A stretch of 64,000 bases of DNA, taken from Variovorax sp. Root318D1. Lineage in GTDB: Bacteria > Pseudomonadota > Gammaproteobacteria > Burkholderiales > Burkholderiaceae_C. The position numbers and the translations under genes are program-made. Under the pieces are notes generated by a model. The model did no database searches, was not told where the DNA came from, and saw nothing but the letters and a program-made list of their open reading frames with translations. The DNA lies in assembly GCF_001424835.1 (NCBI RefSeq), contig NZ_LMCQ01000003.1, positions 494 to 64,493 of the forward strand, written 5' to 3'. This document shows positions 9,799 through 18,058 of the stretch, piece by piece; positions within the stretch are counted from its first letter, which is position 1, and every line of letters starts with the position of its first letter.

Positions 9799-10577
9799 TG
9801 GACGAGCGACACGTTTCACTGCGCCGCGAGGGCGCCGTTGCGTTCGTCACTCTTTCGAACGCGGGGCGCCTCAATGCCATGACGCGCGGCATGTGGTTTG
9901 AACTGCGTGCGGTGTTCGACGGCATCCGCCAGGGGGACGATGCCGAGCTGCGCTGCGTCGTGGTTCGCGGCGAGGGCGGCGCCTTCTGCGCCGGCGGCGA
10001 CATTTCCGAATACCCGTCGTTCCGCTTCGACGAAGCCAGCCTGCGCGAATTTCACGAGAACGAGGTCTGGGGCGCGCTCCAGGCCATGCTCGATTGCCCG
10101 CTGCCCATGGTCGCGCAGATCGAAGGCGCGTGCATGGGCGCCGGCCTGGAGATTGCGAGCTGCTGCGACATCCGCCTTGCGGGCGCTTCCTCCAGATTTG
10201 GCGCACCCATCGCGAAGCTCGGCTTTCCGATGGCGCCGCGAGAGGCCGCGCTGGTCCATGGCGCCATCGGCGACGTGCTGGCGCGCGACATGCTGCTGGC
10301 CACCGGCGTGCACGGCGCACAGCGGCTGTACGATGCCGGCTTTCTGCTGCAAGTGCTGCCCGACAACGAGGTGGTGGCCGCCGCACAGGCCCATGCCGCG
10401 CGCATCGCAGCGTTGGCGCCGCAGGCCGCGCGACTGCACAAGCGCACCTTCGCCATGCTGAAGGCCGGCGCGCATTCGACGGAGAGCCTGCTCGCAACCG
10501 CCTACGATTACGCCGACTCCGCCGAACACCGCGAAGGCATCGACGCCTTTCTTGCCAAGCGCACACCGAAATTCTGA
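9798..10577 (+). CDS. Enoyl-CoA hydratase/isomerase (crotonase) family protein
   Basis: 259 residues with the crotonase fold. The oxyanion-hole segment FCAGGDISEY is at about residues 64-73 and GACMGAGLEIASCCDI follows at about residues 111-126, keeping the Glu that matches the first catalytic Glu of crotonase. The position of the second catalytic Glu, normally FGxPE, reads FGAPIAKLG here, so a canonical hydratase activity is doubtful. The start ATG overlaps the previous stop by one base (TGATG), showing tight coupling in the malonate operon. It could be an isomerase, hydrolase or decarboxylase of an acyl-CoA. The function is unresolved. Confidence 0.88.
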   Translation: MDERHVSLRREGAVAFVTLSNAGRLNAMTRGMWFELRAVFDGIRQGDDAELRCVVVRGEGGAFCAGGDISEYPSFRFDEASLREFHENEVWGALQAMLDCPLPMVAQIEGACMGAGLEIASCCDIRLAGASSRFGAPIAKLGFPMAPREAALVHGAIGDVLARDMLLATGVHGAQRLYDAGFLLQVLPDNEVVAAAQAHAARIAALAPQAARLHKRTFAMLKAGAHSTESLLATAYDYADSAEHREGIDAFLAKRTPKF

Positions 10578-10588
10578 AGACCCGCCCG

Positions 10589-12124
10589 ATGAAGACGAAA
10601 GCCAACGCCAACCTGTTTGCCGCCCTGCGCGCGGCCTTTCCTGACGACCTCGACAGCATTGCCGTAGAGACCGACAACGGCCTGTTCTATTCATGGCGAG
10701 ACCTCGACCGTGCCAGCGCCATGATGGCCAACCTGCTCGGCGCATTGGACCTGGAGGAGGGCGCCCGCATCGCGGTGCAGGTCGAGAAGTCGGTCGAGGC
10801 GATGATTCTCTATCTCGCCACGCTGCGCGCGGGCTACGTGTTCCTGCCGCTCAACACCGCCTATCAAAGCGCCGAGATCGAATACTTCATCGACAACGCC
10901 GAACCGGCCGTGGTGGTGTGCACCAGCCGCAATGCCTCGTGGGTCGGACCCATTGCCAACGCGGCGGGCACACGGCATGTGTTCACGCTCGACGACAACC
11001 GCACTGGCACGCTGCTGGAAGTGGCCGCGCAGTGCAGTGACCAGCACGCGATTGCAAAGAAGAAAGCCGACGACCTCGCCGCCATTCTCTATACCAGCGG
11101 CACCACCGGCCGCAGCAAGGGCGCGATGCTCACGCATGGCAACCTGCTGTCGAACGCCGAGGTGCTCAAGGACTACTGGGGCTGGACCCAAGGCGACGTG
11201 CTGATCCATGCGCTGCCCATCTTCCACGTGCACGGCCTCTTCGTCGCGTTGCACGGTGCCCTGCTGAACGGCAGCAAGATGATCTGGTTCTCGAAATTCG
11301 ACCCGAAGCGCGTGGTCGAGAAGCTGCCCGAAGCCACCGTGTTCATGGGCGTTCCCACGCTCTACGTGCGACTGCTGGCCGAACCGGGTCTCACGCGCGA
11401 AGCGGTGCGCAACATGCGCCTCTTCATCGCGGGCTCCGCGCCGTTGCTCATCGAAACTTTCGACGAGTGGCGCGAGCGCACCGGCCACACCATTCTGGAG
11501 CGCTACGGCATGAGCGAGACGGTGATGCTCACCTCCAACCCCTACGGCCCCGCGCAGGGGGAGCGCCGCGGCGGTACGGTCGGCTTTGCTTTGCCCGGCG
11601 TGCAGCTGCGCGTGCGCGACGACAGCGGCCGCGACTGCACGACCGACGAGATCGGCAACATCCAGGTCAGCGGCCCCAATGTGTTTGCGGGCTACTGGCG
11701 CATGCCCGAAAAGACGAAAGAAGAATTCACCGCCGACGGTTTCTTCAAGACCGGCGACGTCGGCAAGATCGACGGCCGTGGCTACATCACCATCGTCGGG
11801 CGCAGCAAGGACTTGATCATCAGCGGTGGCTACAACGTCTACCCGGCCGAGATCGAGGGCTACATCAATGAGCTCCCCGGCGTGGCCGAGAGCGCCGTGG
11901 TCGGCGTGCCGCACCCCGACTTCGGCGAAGTCGGGGTCGCCGTCGTCATTCCCAAGGCGGGCGGGGTGCTCGACGCCGATGCCATCGTTGCGGAACTCAA
12001 GTCGAAACTCGCGAACTTCAAGATTCCGAAGCGCTGCTTCGTCGTCGGCGAACTGCCACGCAACGCGATGGGCAAGGTGCAGAAGGCGCTGCTGCGAGAG
12101 CAGCACAAGGGGCTGTTCGCTTAA
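10589..12124 (+). CDS. matB: Malonyl-CoA synthetase (acyl-AMP ligase)
   Basis: Activates malonate with ATP and CoA to malonyl-CoA. 511 residues, matching MatB. The AMP-binding P-loop AILYTSGTTGRSKGAM is at about residues 166-181, the motif ERYGMSET near residue 306, the hinge GRSKDLIISGGYNVYP near residues 404-419, and the catalytic C-terminal Lys in NAMGKVQK. MatB-type features such as the HALPIFHVHGLF block are present. It ends a same-strand run that includes malonyl-CoA decarboxylase and is regulated by a GntR protein, the context of the malonate pathway. A generic medium- or short-chain acyl-CoA ligase is the alternative. Confidence 0.9.
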   Translation: MKTKANANLFAALRAAFPDDLDSIAVETDNGLFYSWRDLDRASAMMANLLGALDLEEGARIAVQVEKSVEAMILYLATLRAGYVFLPLNTAYQSAEIEYFIDNAEPAVVVCTSRNASWVGPIANAAGTRHVFTLDDNRTGTLLEVAAQCSDQHAIAKKKADDLAAILYTSGTTGRSKGAMLTHGNLLSNAEVLKDYWGWTQGDVLIHALPIFHVHGLFVALHGALLNGSKMIWFSKFDPKRVVEKLPEATVFMGVPTLYVRLLAEPGLTREAVRNMRLFIAGSAPLLIETFDEWRERTGHTILERYGMSETVMLTSNPYGPAQGERRGGTVGFALPGVQLRVRDDSGRDCTTDEIGNIQVSGPNVFAGYWRMPEKTKEEFTADGFFKTGDVGKIDGRGYITIVGRSKDLIISGGYNVYPAEIEGYINELPGVAESAVVGVPHPDFGEVGVAVVIPKAGGVLDADAIVAELKSKLANFKIPKRCFVVGELPRNAMGKVQKALLREQHKGLFA

Positions 12125-12177
12125 GGCCTCGCCTTGGCAGCACGCGCGGGTTGCGGTGCGCGGCGCTGGGCAACTGC

Positions 12178-13239
12178 TCAGGCCACGCGCGCCCCGTTCA
12201 TGAGCCCGCTGCGCGCATGGCAGTTGATGTATTCATAGCTCTGCTCGTCCGCCTTCAGCACCGACACCTCGTGGTACACGCGCAGCTGCAGCTGGAAGTT
12301 CAGCGCCTGCACGTAGCGCATGAAGCTGCCGAAGATCGCGACGTGCGTGGGATGCGATTCGGCCCAGCGCTCCATGTCGGCGAGCGAGCGCCAGAAGCTC
12401 AGGCCGAACGATTTCTCCAGCGGCGAACCCTTGGCGTCGAGGTGGTGCATGTAGCGGTTGCTGTAGCAGCCGATGCCCAGGCCCTGGTCGCGCAAGAAGT
12501 CCATGCCTTCGCGCAGCACGGGTTCCATTTCGCCGAGATAGAGCGCGCGTTCCTGGCCCGTGGTGTCGGCCCACTCCTGGCCGGAACGGATCATCGCGAT
12601 GTTCTCGTGGCCCGCCACGCGCACCCGCTCCCCTGGCGCGGGAGTGCCCAGGGTGATGGCGCGTGTGCCCGAAGGCGCCATGGCATCGGTCTGCGACAAC
12701 GGGATGCGGTCGCGCATCGAACCCCAGTAGCCGTGCTCCTGCAGTTCGCCGCTCACGCCGCCCATCACCACGCCCACGCCTTCGAGGCGGTCCGGCGTGT
12801 TGAACATGGTTTCGAAGTGCTCGGCACGCGGCGAAACGATTTCGCGGAAGTAGCCGAGGCCCTCCATCAGCCGCTCGTCGGAGCGCCACCAGGCATCGAT
12901 CTCGGGTGTCGCACACCATCGCGCGTGCGCCGCGGGGTCGCTCCAGTAGGCGACGGCGATCATGTTGTCGTAGCCGTCGGCGTCGACGTGGTGCGCGAAA
13001 TCATGGTGGCCGGGACCGTCGGGCAGGGCGAAGCCGGCTGCGATCTTCATCAGCGCCGCGCATGCGCGGCCCCGCATTTCGGCCCCACGCGACTGCACTC
13101 CGAAATAGCCCATCACGACCTGCGTGACCGCGGCCGGCGCGCGGGCCGACCAGACGGGGTAGGGCGGCGCATAGTCGTCCTCCACGCGGCGGTGGCGCGT
13201 GCGGGGGCACTTCAGGTGCTCGGCAATGGCGGATTCCAT
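12178..13239 (-). CDS. Haem-dependent aldoxime dehydratase (phenylacetaldoxime dehydratase family)
   Basis: Dehydrates aldoximes (R-CH=N-OH) to nitriles using a haem b cofactor that binds the substrate nitrogen. 353 residues, the family's normal length. The proximal haem-ligand region ESHPTHVAIFGSF places a His at residue 299, and a second conserved His lies in RVYHEVSV at residue 323; GYFGVQ and NNRTP-like N-terminal blocks of the family are also represented. GGAG sits 8 bases before the ATG. The gene follows a nitrilase on the same strand with a 17-base gap, giving a two-step aldoxime-nitrile-acid pathway. It is more divergent from heme peroxidases than from Oxd proteins, so the call is firm. 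Confidence 0.9.
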   Translation of the reverse strand: MESAIAEHLKCPRTRHRRVEDDYAPPYPVWSARAPAAVTQVVMGYFGVQSRGAEMRGRACAALMKIAAGFALPDGPGHHDFAHHVDADGYDNMIAVAYWSDPAAHARWCATPEIDAWWRSDERLMEGLGYFREIVSPRAEHFETMFNTPDRLEGVGVVMGGVSGELQEHGYWGSMRDRIPLSQTDAMAPSGTRAITLGTPAPGERVRVAGHENIAMIRSGQEWADTTGQERALYLGEMEPVLREGMDFLRDQGLGIGCYSNRYMHHLDAKGSPLEKSFGLSFWRSLADMERWAESHPTHVAIFGSFMRYVQALNFQLQLRVYHEVSVLKADEQSYEYINCHARSGLMNGARVA

Positions 13240-13256
13240 GGCGTGGCTCCGGTGCT

Positions 13257-14306
13257 TCAGGCGGCCAGCGGCTGCTGGCGCGGCGCCGCTGCCGGCTCGG
13301 GCGTGGCGACGATGGCTTCGAAGGCACCGCCTTCGACCTCGGGCGCGCGCCGCAGCACCACGGGCTCGCGGCGTGTCTTGTTCAGCAGCAGCTGCGTGAC
13401 GTCGGGCCGTGAATAGTGGCCGCTCGGGTCGGCCGCCGCCTTGGCGAGCGCGATCATTCCCAGGTCGATGTCGGCAATCACCAGCCCTTCCTCGTCTTCG
13501 GCGAGTGGCGTGCCAAGCGGCGAGCCGTCGGGCGCGTAGATGCGCGCATAGCCGCCGCCGACGCGCAGCATCTGCTGCTTACCCGCGTCGGTGCACATCA
13601 GGTCACTCATTGCCTGCGACACGGTGGCACACGGCGCAACGACGAAGCACTGCCCCTCGGCCGCGTACACCTGGCTCGCGGCGTTGTTGAGCTCGGGGCC
13701 GAGCGCGTAGGCCGCGCCGCGGTAGAGCGAGAAGCTGGGCCAGGCACCGCAGTGGATCTGCTCGTTCTGCGCATACATCGCATACTTGCTGAGCGGCTGA
13801 AGATGCTCCCAGCACGAGAGCGATCCGATGTTGCCGATGGGTGTCTCGACCACGGCCAGGTCGGAGCCGTCACCTTCGCCGAACACGGTGCGCTCCACGT
13901 GCGTGGGCTTGAGCTTGCGGCGCGTCTGCACCGTGTTGCCCTCATCGTCGAACAGCGCCTGGGCAATGTAGAGGCTGCCGGCGGCCTTTTCGCTGTAGCC
14001 GAGCGACACCCAGATCTTGTGCTTGCGCGCGGCTTCCCTGATGCGGTCGAACTCACTGGAGCCGACGACCAGCGCGTTGTCGTGGTAGCGCTGCACGAAC
14101 TGCATGCCCCAGGCCGGCGAGTCGAGCCAGATCCACCAGGGGTAGCCCGGCACCCAGGTTTCGGGAAAGGCAATGAGCTTCACGCCCTGGCTTGCGGCCT
14201 GGGCCATGAGGTCGATGGTCTTGTCGATGGTGCCGTCGAGGTCGAGGAACACGGGTGCGGCCTGCACGGCAGCAACGCGAAGCTTGGGATGAACGGTGGT
14301 GGGCAT
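13257..14306 (-). CDS. Nitrilase
   Basis: Carbon-nitrogen hydrolase that converts nitriles directly to carboxylic acids and ammonia. 349 residues, as for classic nitrilases. The catalytic triad is visible: Glu in AFPETWVPGYP (about residue 48), Lys in RRKLKPTHVER (about 130), and Cys in GSLSCWEHLQPL (about 165), whose CWEH context is that of true nitrilases rather than amidases. The start at 14306 (MPTTVHPK) has GGAG 8 bases upstream; a longer in-frame extension has no such site. It is transcribed ahead of aldoxime dehydratase and is divergent from an AraC-type regulator. Confidence 0.95.
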   Translation of the reverse strand: MPTTVHPKLRVAAVQAAPVFLDLDGTIDKTIDLMAQAASQGVKLIAFPETWVPGYPWWIWLDSPAWGMQFVQRYHDNALVVGSSEFDRIREAARKHKIWVSLGYSEKAAGSLYIAQALFDDEGNTVQTRRKLKPTHVERTVFGEGDGSDLAVVETPIGNIGSLSCWEHLQPLSKYAMYAQNEQIHCGAWPSFSLYRGAAYALGPELNNAASQVYAAEGQCFVVAPCATVSQAMSDLMCTDAGKQQMLRVGGGYARIYAPDGSPLGTPLAEDEEGLVIADIDLGMIALAKAAADPSGHYSRPDVTQLLLNKTRREPVVLRRAPEVEGGAFEAIVATPEPAAAPRQQPLAA

Positions 14307-14490
14307 GGCGGATCTCCAGGAGCTTTGGGGGTGATGAAACAACTTCGCACACGCCGCACCGGGTTTGCGCGGTGGCATGCGGGTTGCTTCAAGCGTAGAT
14401 TCGCCGCCGCGAAACGCCTTGATCCGAACTTGCGGCGTTCTTGTTCCAGCGTTGCATGCCGACTCCCCCAAGGAACCCCAAGGACCCCCG

Positions 14491-15453
14491 ATGAACCAGT
14501 TGCTCAGCACCGATGCCGTCCCGCGCGACCAGCGGCTCGCCTACTGGACAGACATGATCTGCAACGTCTATGTGCAGCTCGGTTGCGACCCGGTGCGCGA
14601 GGGCGGCGCGGGCCACTTCGAAGGCAGCATTCGACAGCACACGCTGCCGAGCCTCGACGTGTCGGTCGTCAAGTCAGGGCCGCAGAAGGTCATGCGCACG
14701 CCAGGCCACATCTCGCGCTCGGGCGACGACTACTTCCTGGTCAGCATCCAGGCGCGCGGGCACGGCGTGGTGCGGCAGGACGGTCGCGATGCCGTGCTGG
14801 CGTCGGGCGACTTTGCGCTGTACGACAGCACCCGGCCCTATGAGCTGCTGTTCGACGACAGCTTCGAGCAGATCGTTCTCAAGCTGCCCGGCGAACGCCT
14901 GCGCAGCGAACTCCACGACACCGAGGCGCTGACGGCCACCACCGTCTCGGGCCGCGAAGGCGCGGGGCACCTGCTGCTCGGCATGATCCGCACGCTGCGC
15001 GAAGACATCGATACGCTGCAACCGGCCTCTGCGCTCGCGGTGGCCAACGGCGTGCAAAGCATTCTGGTTGCGGGCCTGCAGACGCTGCCCGCGGCGCGCT
15101 CGCCGGGGCTGAGCAGTCTCACGGCGTACCACCTGGCGCGCGTGAAGCGCCGCATCGACGCGCAACTGGCCGATCCATCGCTTTCGGTGGGAAGCCTCGC
15201 GGCGGAGCTTGGCGTGTCGGCAAGCCACATCCACCGCATCTTCAAGAGCGAGCCGCTCACGCCGTCTCAGTACATCTGGGAACGGCGGCTCGAAGCCTGC
15301 AGCCGAGACCTGCTCGAGCCCCGCATGGCCGGACGGCCGGTGGCCGACATTGCCTACAGCCGCGGCTTCAACGACGCGGCGCACTTCAGCCGCGCCTTCC
15401 GCGAACGCTTCGGCTGCTCGCCGCGGGAGTGGCGGCAGCAGCGCGTGCAATAG
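14491..15453 (+). CDS. AraC-family regulator, probably of the aldoxime/nitrile genes
   Basis: 320 residues. The N-terminal ~190 residues form an AraC-like ligand-binding domain (AraC_binding_2 type, with LAYWTDMICNVYVQL near the start), and the C-terminal ~100 residues hold two helix-turn-helix motifs: LAAELGVSASHIHRIFKSE and a second ending RGFNDAAHFSRAFRERFG. It is divergent from nitrilase with a 184-base gap, the arrangement of NitR- and OxdR-like activators. AAGGA precedes the ATG at 14491. Activation by an aldoxime or nitrile is inferred from position. Confidence 0.9.
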   Translation: MNQLLSTDAVPRDQRLAYWTDMICNVYVQLGCDPVREGGAGHFEGSIRQHTLPSLDVSVVKSGPQKVMRTPGHISRSGDDYFLVSIQARGHGVVRQDGRDAVLASGDFALYDSTRPYELLFDDSFEQIVLKLPGERLRSELHDTEALTATTVSGREGAGHLLLGMIRTLREDIDTLQPASALAVANGVQSILVAGLQTLPAARSPGLSSLTAYHLARVKRRIDAQLADPSLSVGSLAAELGVSASHIHRIFKSEPLTPSQYIWERRLEACSRDLLEPRMAGRPVADIAYSRGFNDAAHFSRAFRERFGCSPREWRQQRVQ

Positions 15454-15473
15454 CTGAAAGGGCTTGGTGCCTG

Positions 15474-15899
15474 CTACTGCACCAGCATCACGGTGGTGTC
15501 GGTCTCCGAAATCACCTTGGTGGCCACCGAGCCCATCAACGCACGGCCAAAAATGCCGTGGCCGTGGGTGCCGAGCACGATGAGCTCGGCGTGTGACGCG
15601 GCGGCCGACTTGAGGATCTCTTCCGCCGCGTGTCCATGGCGCTTGTCGACCGTGTAGTTGGTGACGCCGTTCTCCGCGAACTGCGCCTTCACGGGCTCGA
15701 TGACCTTGGCGTTTTCCTCGGCGTAGTAGTCGGCGATCACCTCTTTGCTGAGGTGGCGCGCAACGTGGCCCGAGATGCCGGTGCAGACATGCACGATGGT
15801 CAGCTCGTGGCCATCTACGAACATGGCGCGGTTGGCGAGGAGGTAGCTGAGCGCCTTTTGCGTGTAGGCGCTGCCGTCGACGGCGATGAGGATTTTCAT
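15474..15899 (-). CDS. Universal stress protein (UspA family)
   Basis: 141 residues, single Usp domain. It begins MKILIAVDGSAYTQKAL and ends with the nucleotide-binding block GTHGHGIFGRALMGSVATKVI, which matches the G-2x-G-9x-G-(S/T) ATP-binding signature. Such proteins accumulate under starvation and stress in the cytoplasm. The Met at 15899 is chosen over an upstream in-frame Met because it starts the conserved first strand. The neighbour AraC gene is convergent. Confidence 0.95.
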   Translation of the reverse strand: MKILIAVDGSAYTQKALSYLLANRAMFVDGHELTIVHVCTGISGHVARHLSKEVIADYYAEENAKVIEPVKAQFAENGVTNYTVDKRHGHAAEEILKSAAASHAELIVLGTHGHGIFGRALMGSVATKVISETDTTVMLVQ

Positions 15900-15975
15900 G
15901 CGACCGTTATACGGCCGGGGCCGCGGTGTCGCAACGGGTGTCACCCGCGAGCCAAGGGGCTTTAGGCCAGAGGGC

Positions 15976-16797
15976 CTAGCCCTGCAGGCCCTTCCAGAGC
16001 ATGTAGGCCGCCAGCAGGTACAAGATGCTCGCGAACACGCGCTTGAGCTTTTTGACTGGCAGGTTGTGTGCGGCCTTCGCGCCCAGCGGCGCGGTGAGCA
16101 CGCTGCACACCGCGATTACCGCGAGTGCGGGCAGCCAGATGTAGCCGAACGAGCCACCCGGAAGGCCCTGCACCGATTGCCCGCTGACCACATACCCCAG
16201 CACGTTTGCCACTGCAATCGGAAAGCCCAGCGCGGCGCTGGTGGCGACGGCGTTGTGAATGGAGATGTTGCACCAGGTCATGAACGGCACACTGACGAAG
16301 CCGCCGCCCGCGCCCACCAGGCCCGAGATGAAGCCGATGGCGCCGCCCGCCGACAACTGCCCCGCGGTGCCCGGCATCTGGCGCGTAGGCTTGGGTTTGC
16401 GGTCGAGGAACATCTGCGTGGCCGAGAAGCCCACGAACAGCGCGAAGACGATGGCCAGTACCGTGCCCTTGAGCAGCGCGAACACACCGAGGCTGCCCAG
16501 CAGGCTGCCGATGACGATGCCGGGCGCAAGGCGCCGCACGATGTCCCAGCGCACCGCGCCGCGCTTGTGGTGCGCACGCACGCTGGACACCGAGGTGAAG
16601 ATGATCGTGGCCATCGAGGTGGCGATGGCCATCTTCACCGCCAGATCGGACGCAACGCCGCGGTGGCCCATGATGATCGTGATGAACGGCACCATGAGCA
16701 TCCCTCCGCCGATGCCGAGCAGGCCGGCCAGAAAACCGGTGCCCAGGCCGAGCGCGACCAATTCAGCGATCAGGACGGGGTCGAGCAGGGAAGTCAC
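15976..16797 (-). CDS. TauE/SafE-family membrane permease
   Basis: 273 residues with about seven or eight membrane segments. The family's paired glycine-rich loops are present: GFLAGLLGIGGGMLMVPF near the N terminus and GFISGLVGAGGGFVSVPF in the second half, the internal duplication typical of sulfite exporter TauE/SafE proteins. Substrates of relatives include sulfite, sulfoacetate and other organosulfonates; this one's is unknown. The start is taken as GTG at 16797. An in-frame ATG 42 bases upstream falls inside a terminator hairpin that belongs to the 6S RNA unit and is therefore unlikely. Confidence 0.88.
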   Translation of the reverse strand: MTSLLDPVLIAELVALGLGTGFLAGLLGIGGGMLMVPFITIIMGHRGVASDLAVKMAIATSMATIIFTSVSSVRAHHKRGAVRWDIVRRLAPGIVIGSLLGSLGVFALLKGTVLAIVFALFVGFSATQMFLDRKPKPTRQMPGTAGQLSAGGAIGFISGLVGAGGGFVSVPFMTWCNISIHNAVATSAALGFPIAVANVLGYVVSGQSVQGLPGGSFGYIWLPALAVIAVCSVLTAPLGAKAAHNLPVKKLKRVFASILYLLAAYMLWKGLQG

Positions 16798-16810
16798 GCA
16801 GCGGGCCTTG

Positions 16811-16850
16811 AAAAAAAGCAACGGCCCCGTGCAGTGCATGCAGGGGCCGT
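16811..16850 (-). terminator. Rho-independent terminator after 6S RNA
   Basis: ACGGCCCC (16821-16828) pairs perfectly with GGGGCCGT (16843-16850), with a 14-base loop. On the minus strand the stem is followed by a run of seven T at 16811-16817. It separates the 6S RNA gene from the permease gene. Confidence 0.8.
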
Positions 16851-16861
16851 ATGAACGAAAA

Positions 16862-17038
16862 AGGTGTCTGCAAGTGGGCGCCGAACCCGCATCCTGAACC
16901 AGGGTTCAGGTGGGCGAGGGCAGCAAGACTTCGGGTTCATCTAACGCGAGATGATCACGCCCGTCAAGCGATGTACCAAGCCCGGCTCCGGAGAGCATTG
17001 GAACAAGGAAATATTAAGCCCGACGCGCACCGCAGACA
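16862..17038 (-). ncRNA. ssrS: 6S RNA
   Basis: 6S RNA binds the sigma-70 holoenzyme as a promoter mimic and tunes transcription in stationary phase. It is about 175 nt on the minus strand, immediately downstream of zapA, the linkage seen in many Proteobacteria. The 5' GTCTGC (17032-17037) pairs with the 3' GCAGAC (16866-16871) to close the terminal stem. The 3' half contains CACCTGAACCCTGGTTCAGG, very close to the conserved 3' hairpin of E. coli 6S RNA, and the 5' half has AATATTTC followed by GCTCTCCGG, resembling the 5' side of the central bubble. Ends are approximate. A terminator follows at 16850-16811. Confidence 0.82.
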
Positions 17039-17077
17039 GTTCGGATTTTACGCCTCTGGCGGGCCGGGCGCCGCCGC

Positions 17078-17425
17078 TCAGAGTAAATGGTCGTCGCCCG
17101 CGAGGGCTTGATCGAGTTTCTGGATGAGTTGTGCAGCCTTGGCATCGGCGTCGCCGGTGTCGCCGGCGTCGCCCTCGGCAGAGGCAGCAGCAGGTGCGGA
17201 TGCCGCTGCGGTTGCGGCGGCGGCTTGCTGCGCGGCCAGGTCAAAGGCCAGGTTCAGCGAGGCCAGCACCGCGATGCGGTCGCGCGCCTTGACCTTGCCC
17301 GCATCGCGGATCTTGCACATGGCGGCGTCCACGCGATCGACCGCGTCGCGCAACTGCGCCTCGCCGCCGTCGGGGCAGCCGAGCAGATAGCTCTGGCCCA
17401 TGATTTGAACTTCGATCTGCTTCAT
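17078..17425 (-). CDS. zapA: Cell division protein ZapA
   Basis: 115 residues. ZapA stabilises FtsZ filaments and bundles at midcell. The N-terminal domain starts MKQIEVQIMGQSYLLGCPDG and continues LRDAVDRVDAAMCKIRDAGKVKARDRIAVLA in the family pattern, followed by a helical region that forms the coiled-coil dimer. An Ala/Gly/Asp-rich low-complexity insertion (about residues 68-95) lies within the C-terminal part, unlike the shorter E. coli protein. Its start overlaps the stop of the upstream ZapB-like gene by 4 bases (ATGA), so they are translated together. Confidence 0.93.
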   Translation of the reverse strand: MKQIEVQIMGQSYLLGCPDGGEAQLRDAVDRVDAAMCKIRDAGKVKARDRIAVLASLNLAFDLAAQQAAAATAAASAPAAASAEGDAGDTGDADAKAAQLIQKLDQALAGDDHLL

Positions 17426-17646
17426 GCGGGGGAATCTTCGGAAGGTGGTTCGGCCGGCAGCCGCTCGAGCAGCGCGTCGAGGCGCGTGCGGGCCGCGGCG
17501 AGCCGCGACTTGAGTGCGTCGCGCTCGCGCGTGAGCGCTTCGACCTGCTCCTGCAGCAGCGCATTGGTGCGCTGCACCTCTTCATGACGCACGAGCAGGC
17601 GGTCCACACGCTCGGCGATCTGGTCGATGGGGCTGGAGGCGGGCAT
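17422..17646 (-). CDS. ZapB-like small coiled-coil protein (TIGR02449 family)
   Basis: 74 residues, almost entirely predicted coiled coil with heptad-like spacing (IDQIAERVDRLLVRHEEVQ, LLQEQVEALTRERDALKSRL). It fits the TIGR02449 family found immediately before zapA in Beta- and Gammaproteobacteria. Its length and coiled-coil nature resemble ZapB, which links ZapA to the chromosome terminus, but the functional identity is inferred. The start is taken at 17646; a longer in-frame version is possible. Confidence 0.8.
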   Translation of the reverse strand: MPASSPIDQIAERVDRLLVRHEEVQRTNALLQEQVEALTRERDALKSRLAAARTRLDALLERLPAEPPSEDSPA

Positions 17647-17730
17647 GGTTGGCGATTGTAGTTTCCCGCCGAACCACGGGCCGCGCAACTTTTGGCTTAC
17701 TGCACGGTCGAAGGCCCTTAAAATCCTGCC

Positions 17731-17965
17731 CGTTGGTGCCTGCGGCGTGGTTCACATGCCGCGGTTCAACGGGAAGCAGGAGTGAACGCCCACCGGAAAC
17801 GGAACCGGGCCGAAGCCGCCTGCGCTGCCCCCGCAACGGTCAAGCAGTCGACGCCGCGAGCGTCAACCTCATCCATCCAGCCACTGGGTGCCCTGAAACA
17901 GGCACCTGGGAAGGCGGTGGGGTCGTACTGCCAGCCCGGATACCGGCCAACGAGGCGGCTGCCGC
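17731..17965 (+). promoter_or_regulatory. Cobalamin (AdoCbl) riboswitch
   Basis: Leader RNA before btuB with all the hallmarks of the cobalamin class. The 5' side begins near TTGGTGCC (17733), the conserved core includes GCCTGCGCTGCCCCCGCAAC (about 17818-17837), and the B12 box AGCCCGGATACCGGCC lies at about 17933-17948. Length and order of elements match the family. It sits 93 bases before the btuB start codon and should repress the operon when adenosylcobalamin is abundant. Boundaries are approximate. Confidence 0.95.
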
Positions 17966-18058
17966 ATGCGCGATCGATTTCGATGCATGAGGCAGCCATT
18001 GCGCCCAAACGCTGGCGGGGAGGCCGGCGACGGGCATAGACGTTCGTTCGCTCCATTC

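Noticed and set aside
16798..16839. Upstream ATG for the TauE/SafE permease giving 14 extra residues
   Set aside because: It lies inside the hairpin and T-run that terminate 6S RNA, and has no ribosome site; the conserved protein starts after GTG 16797.
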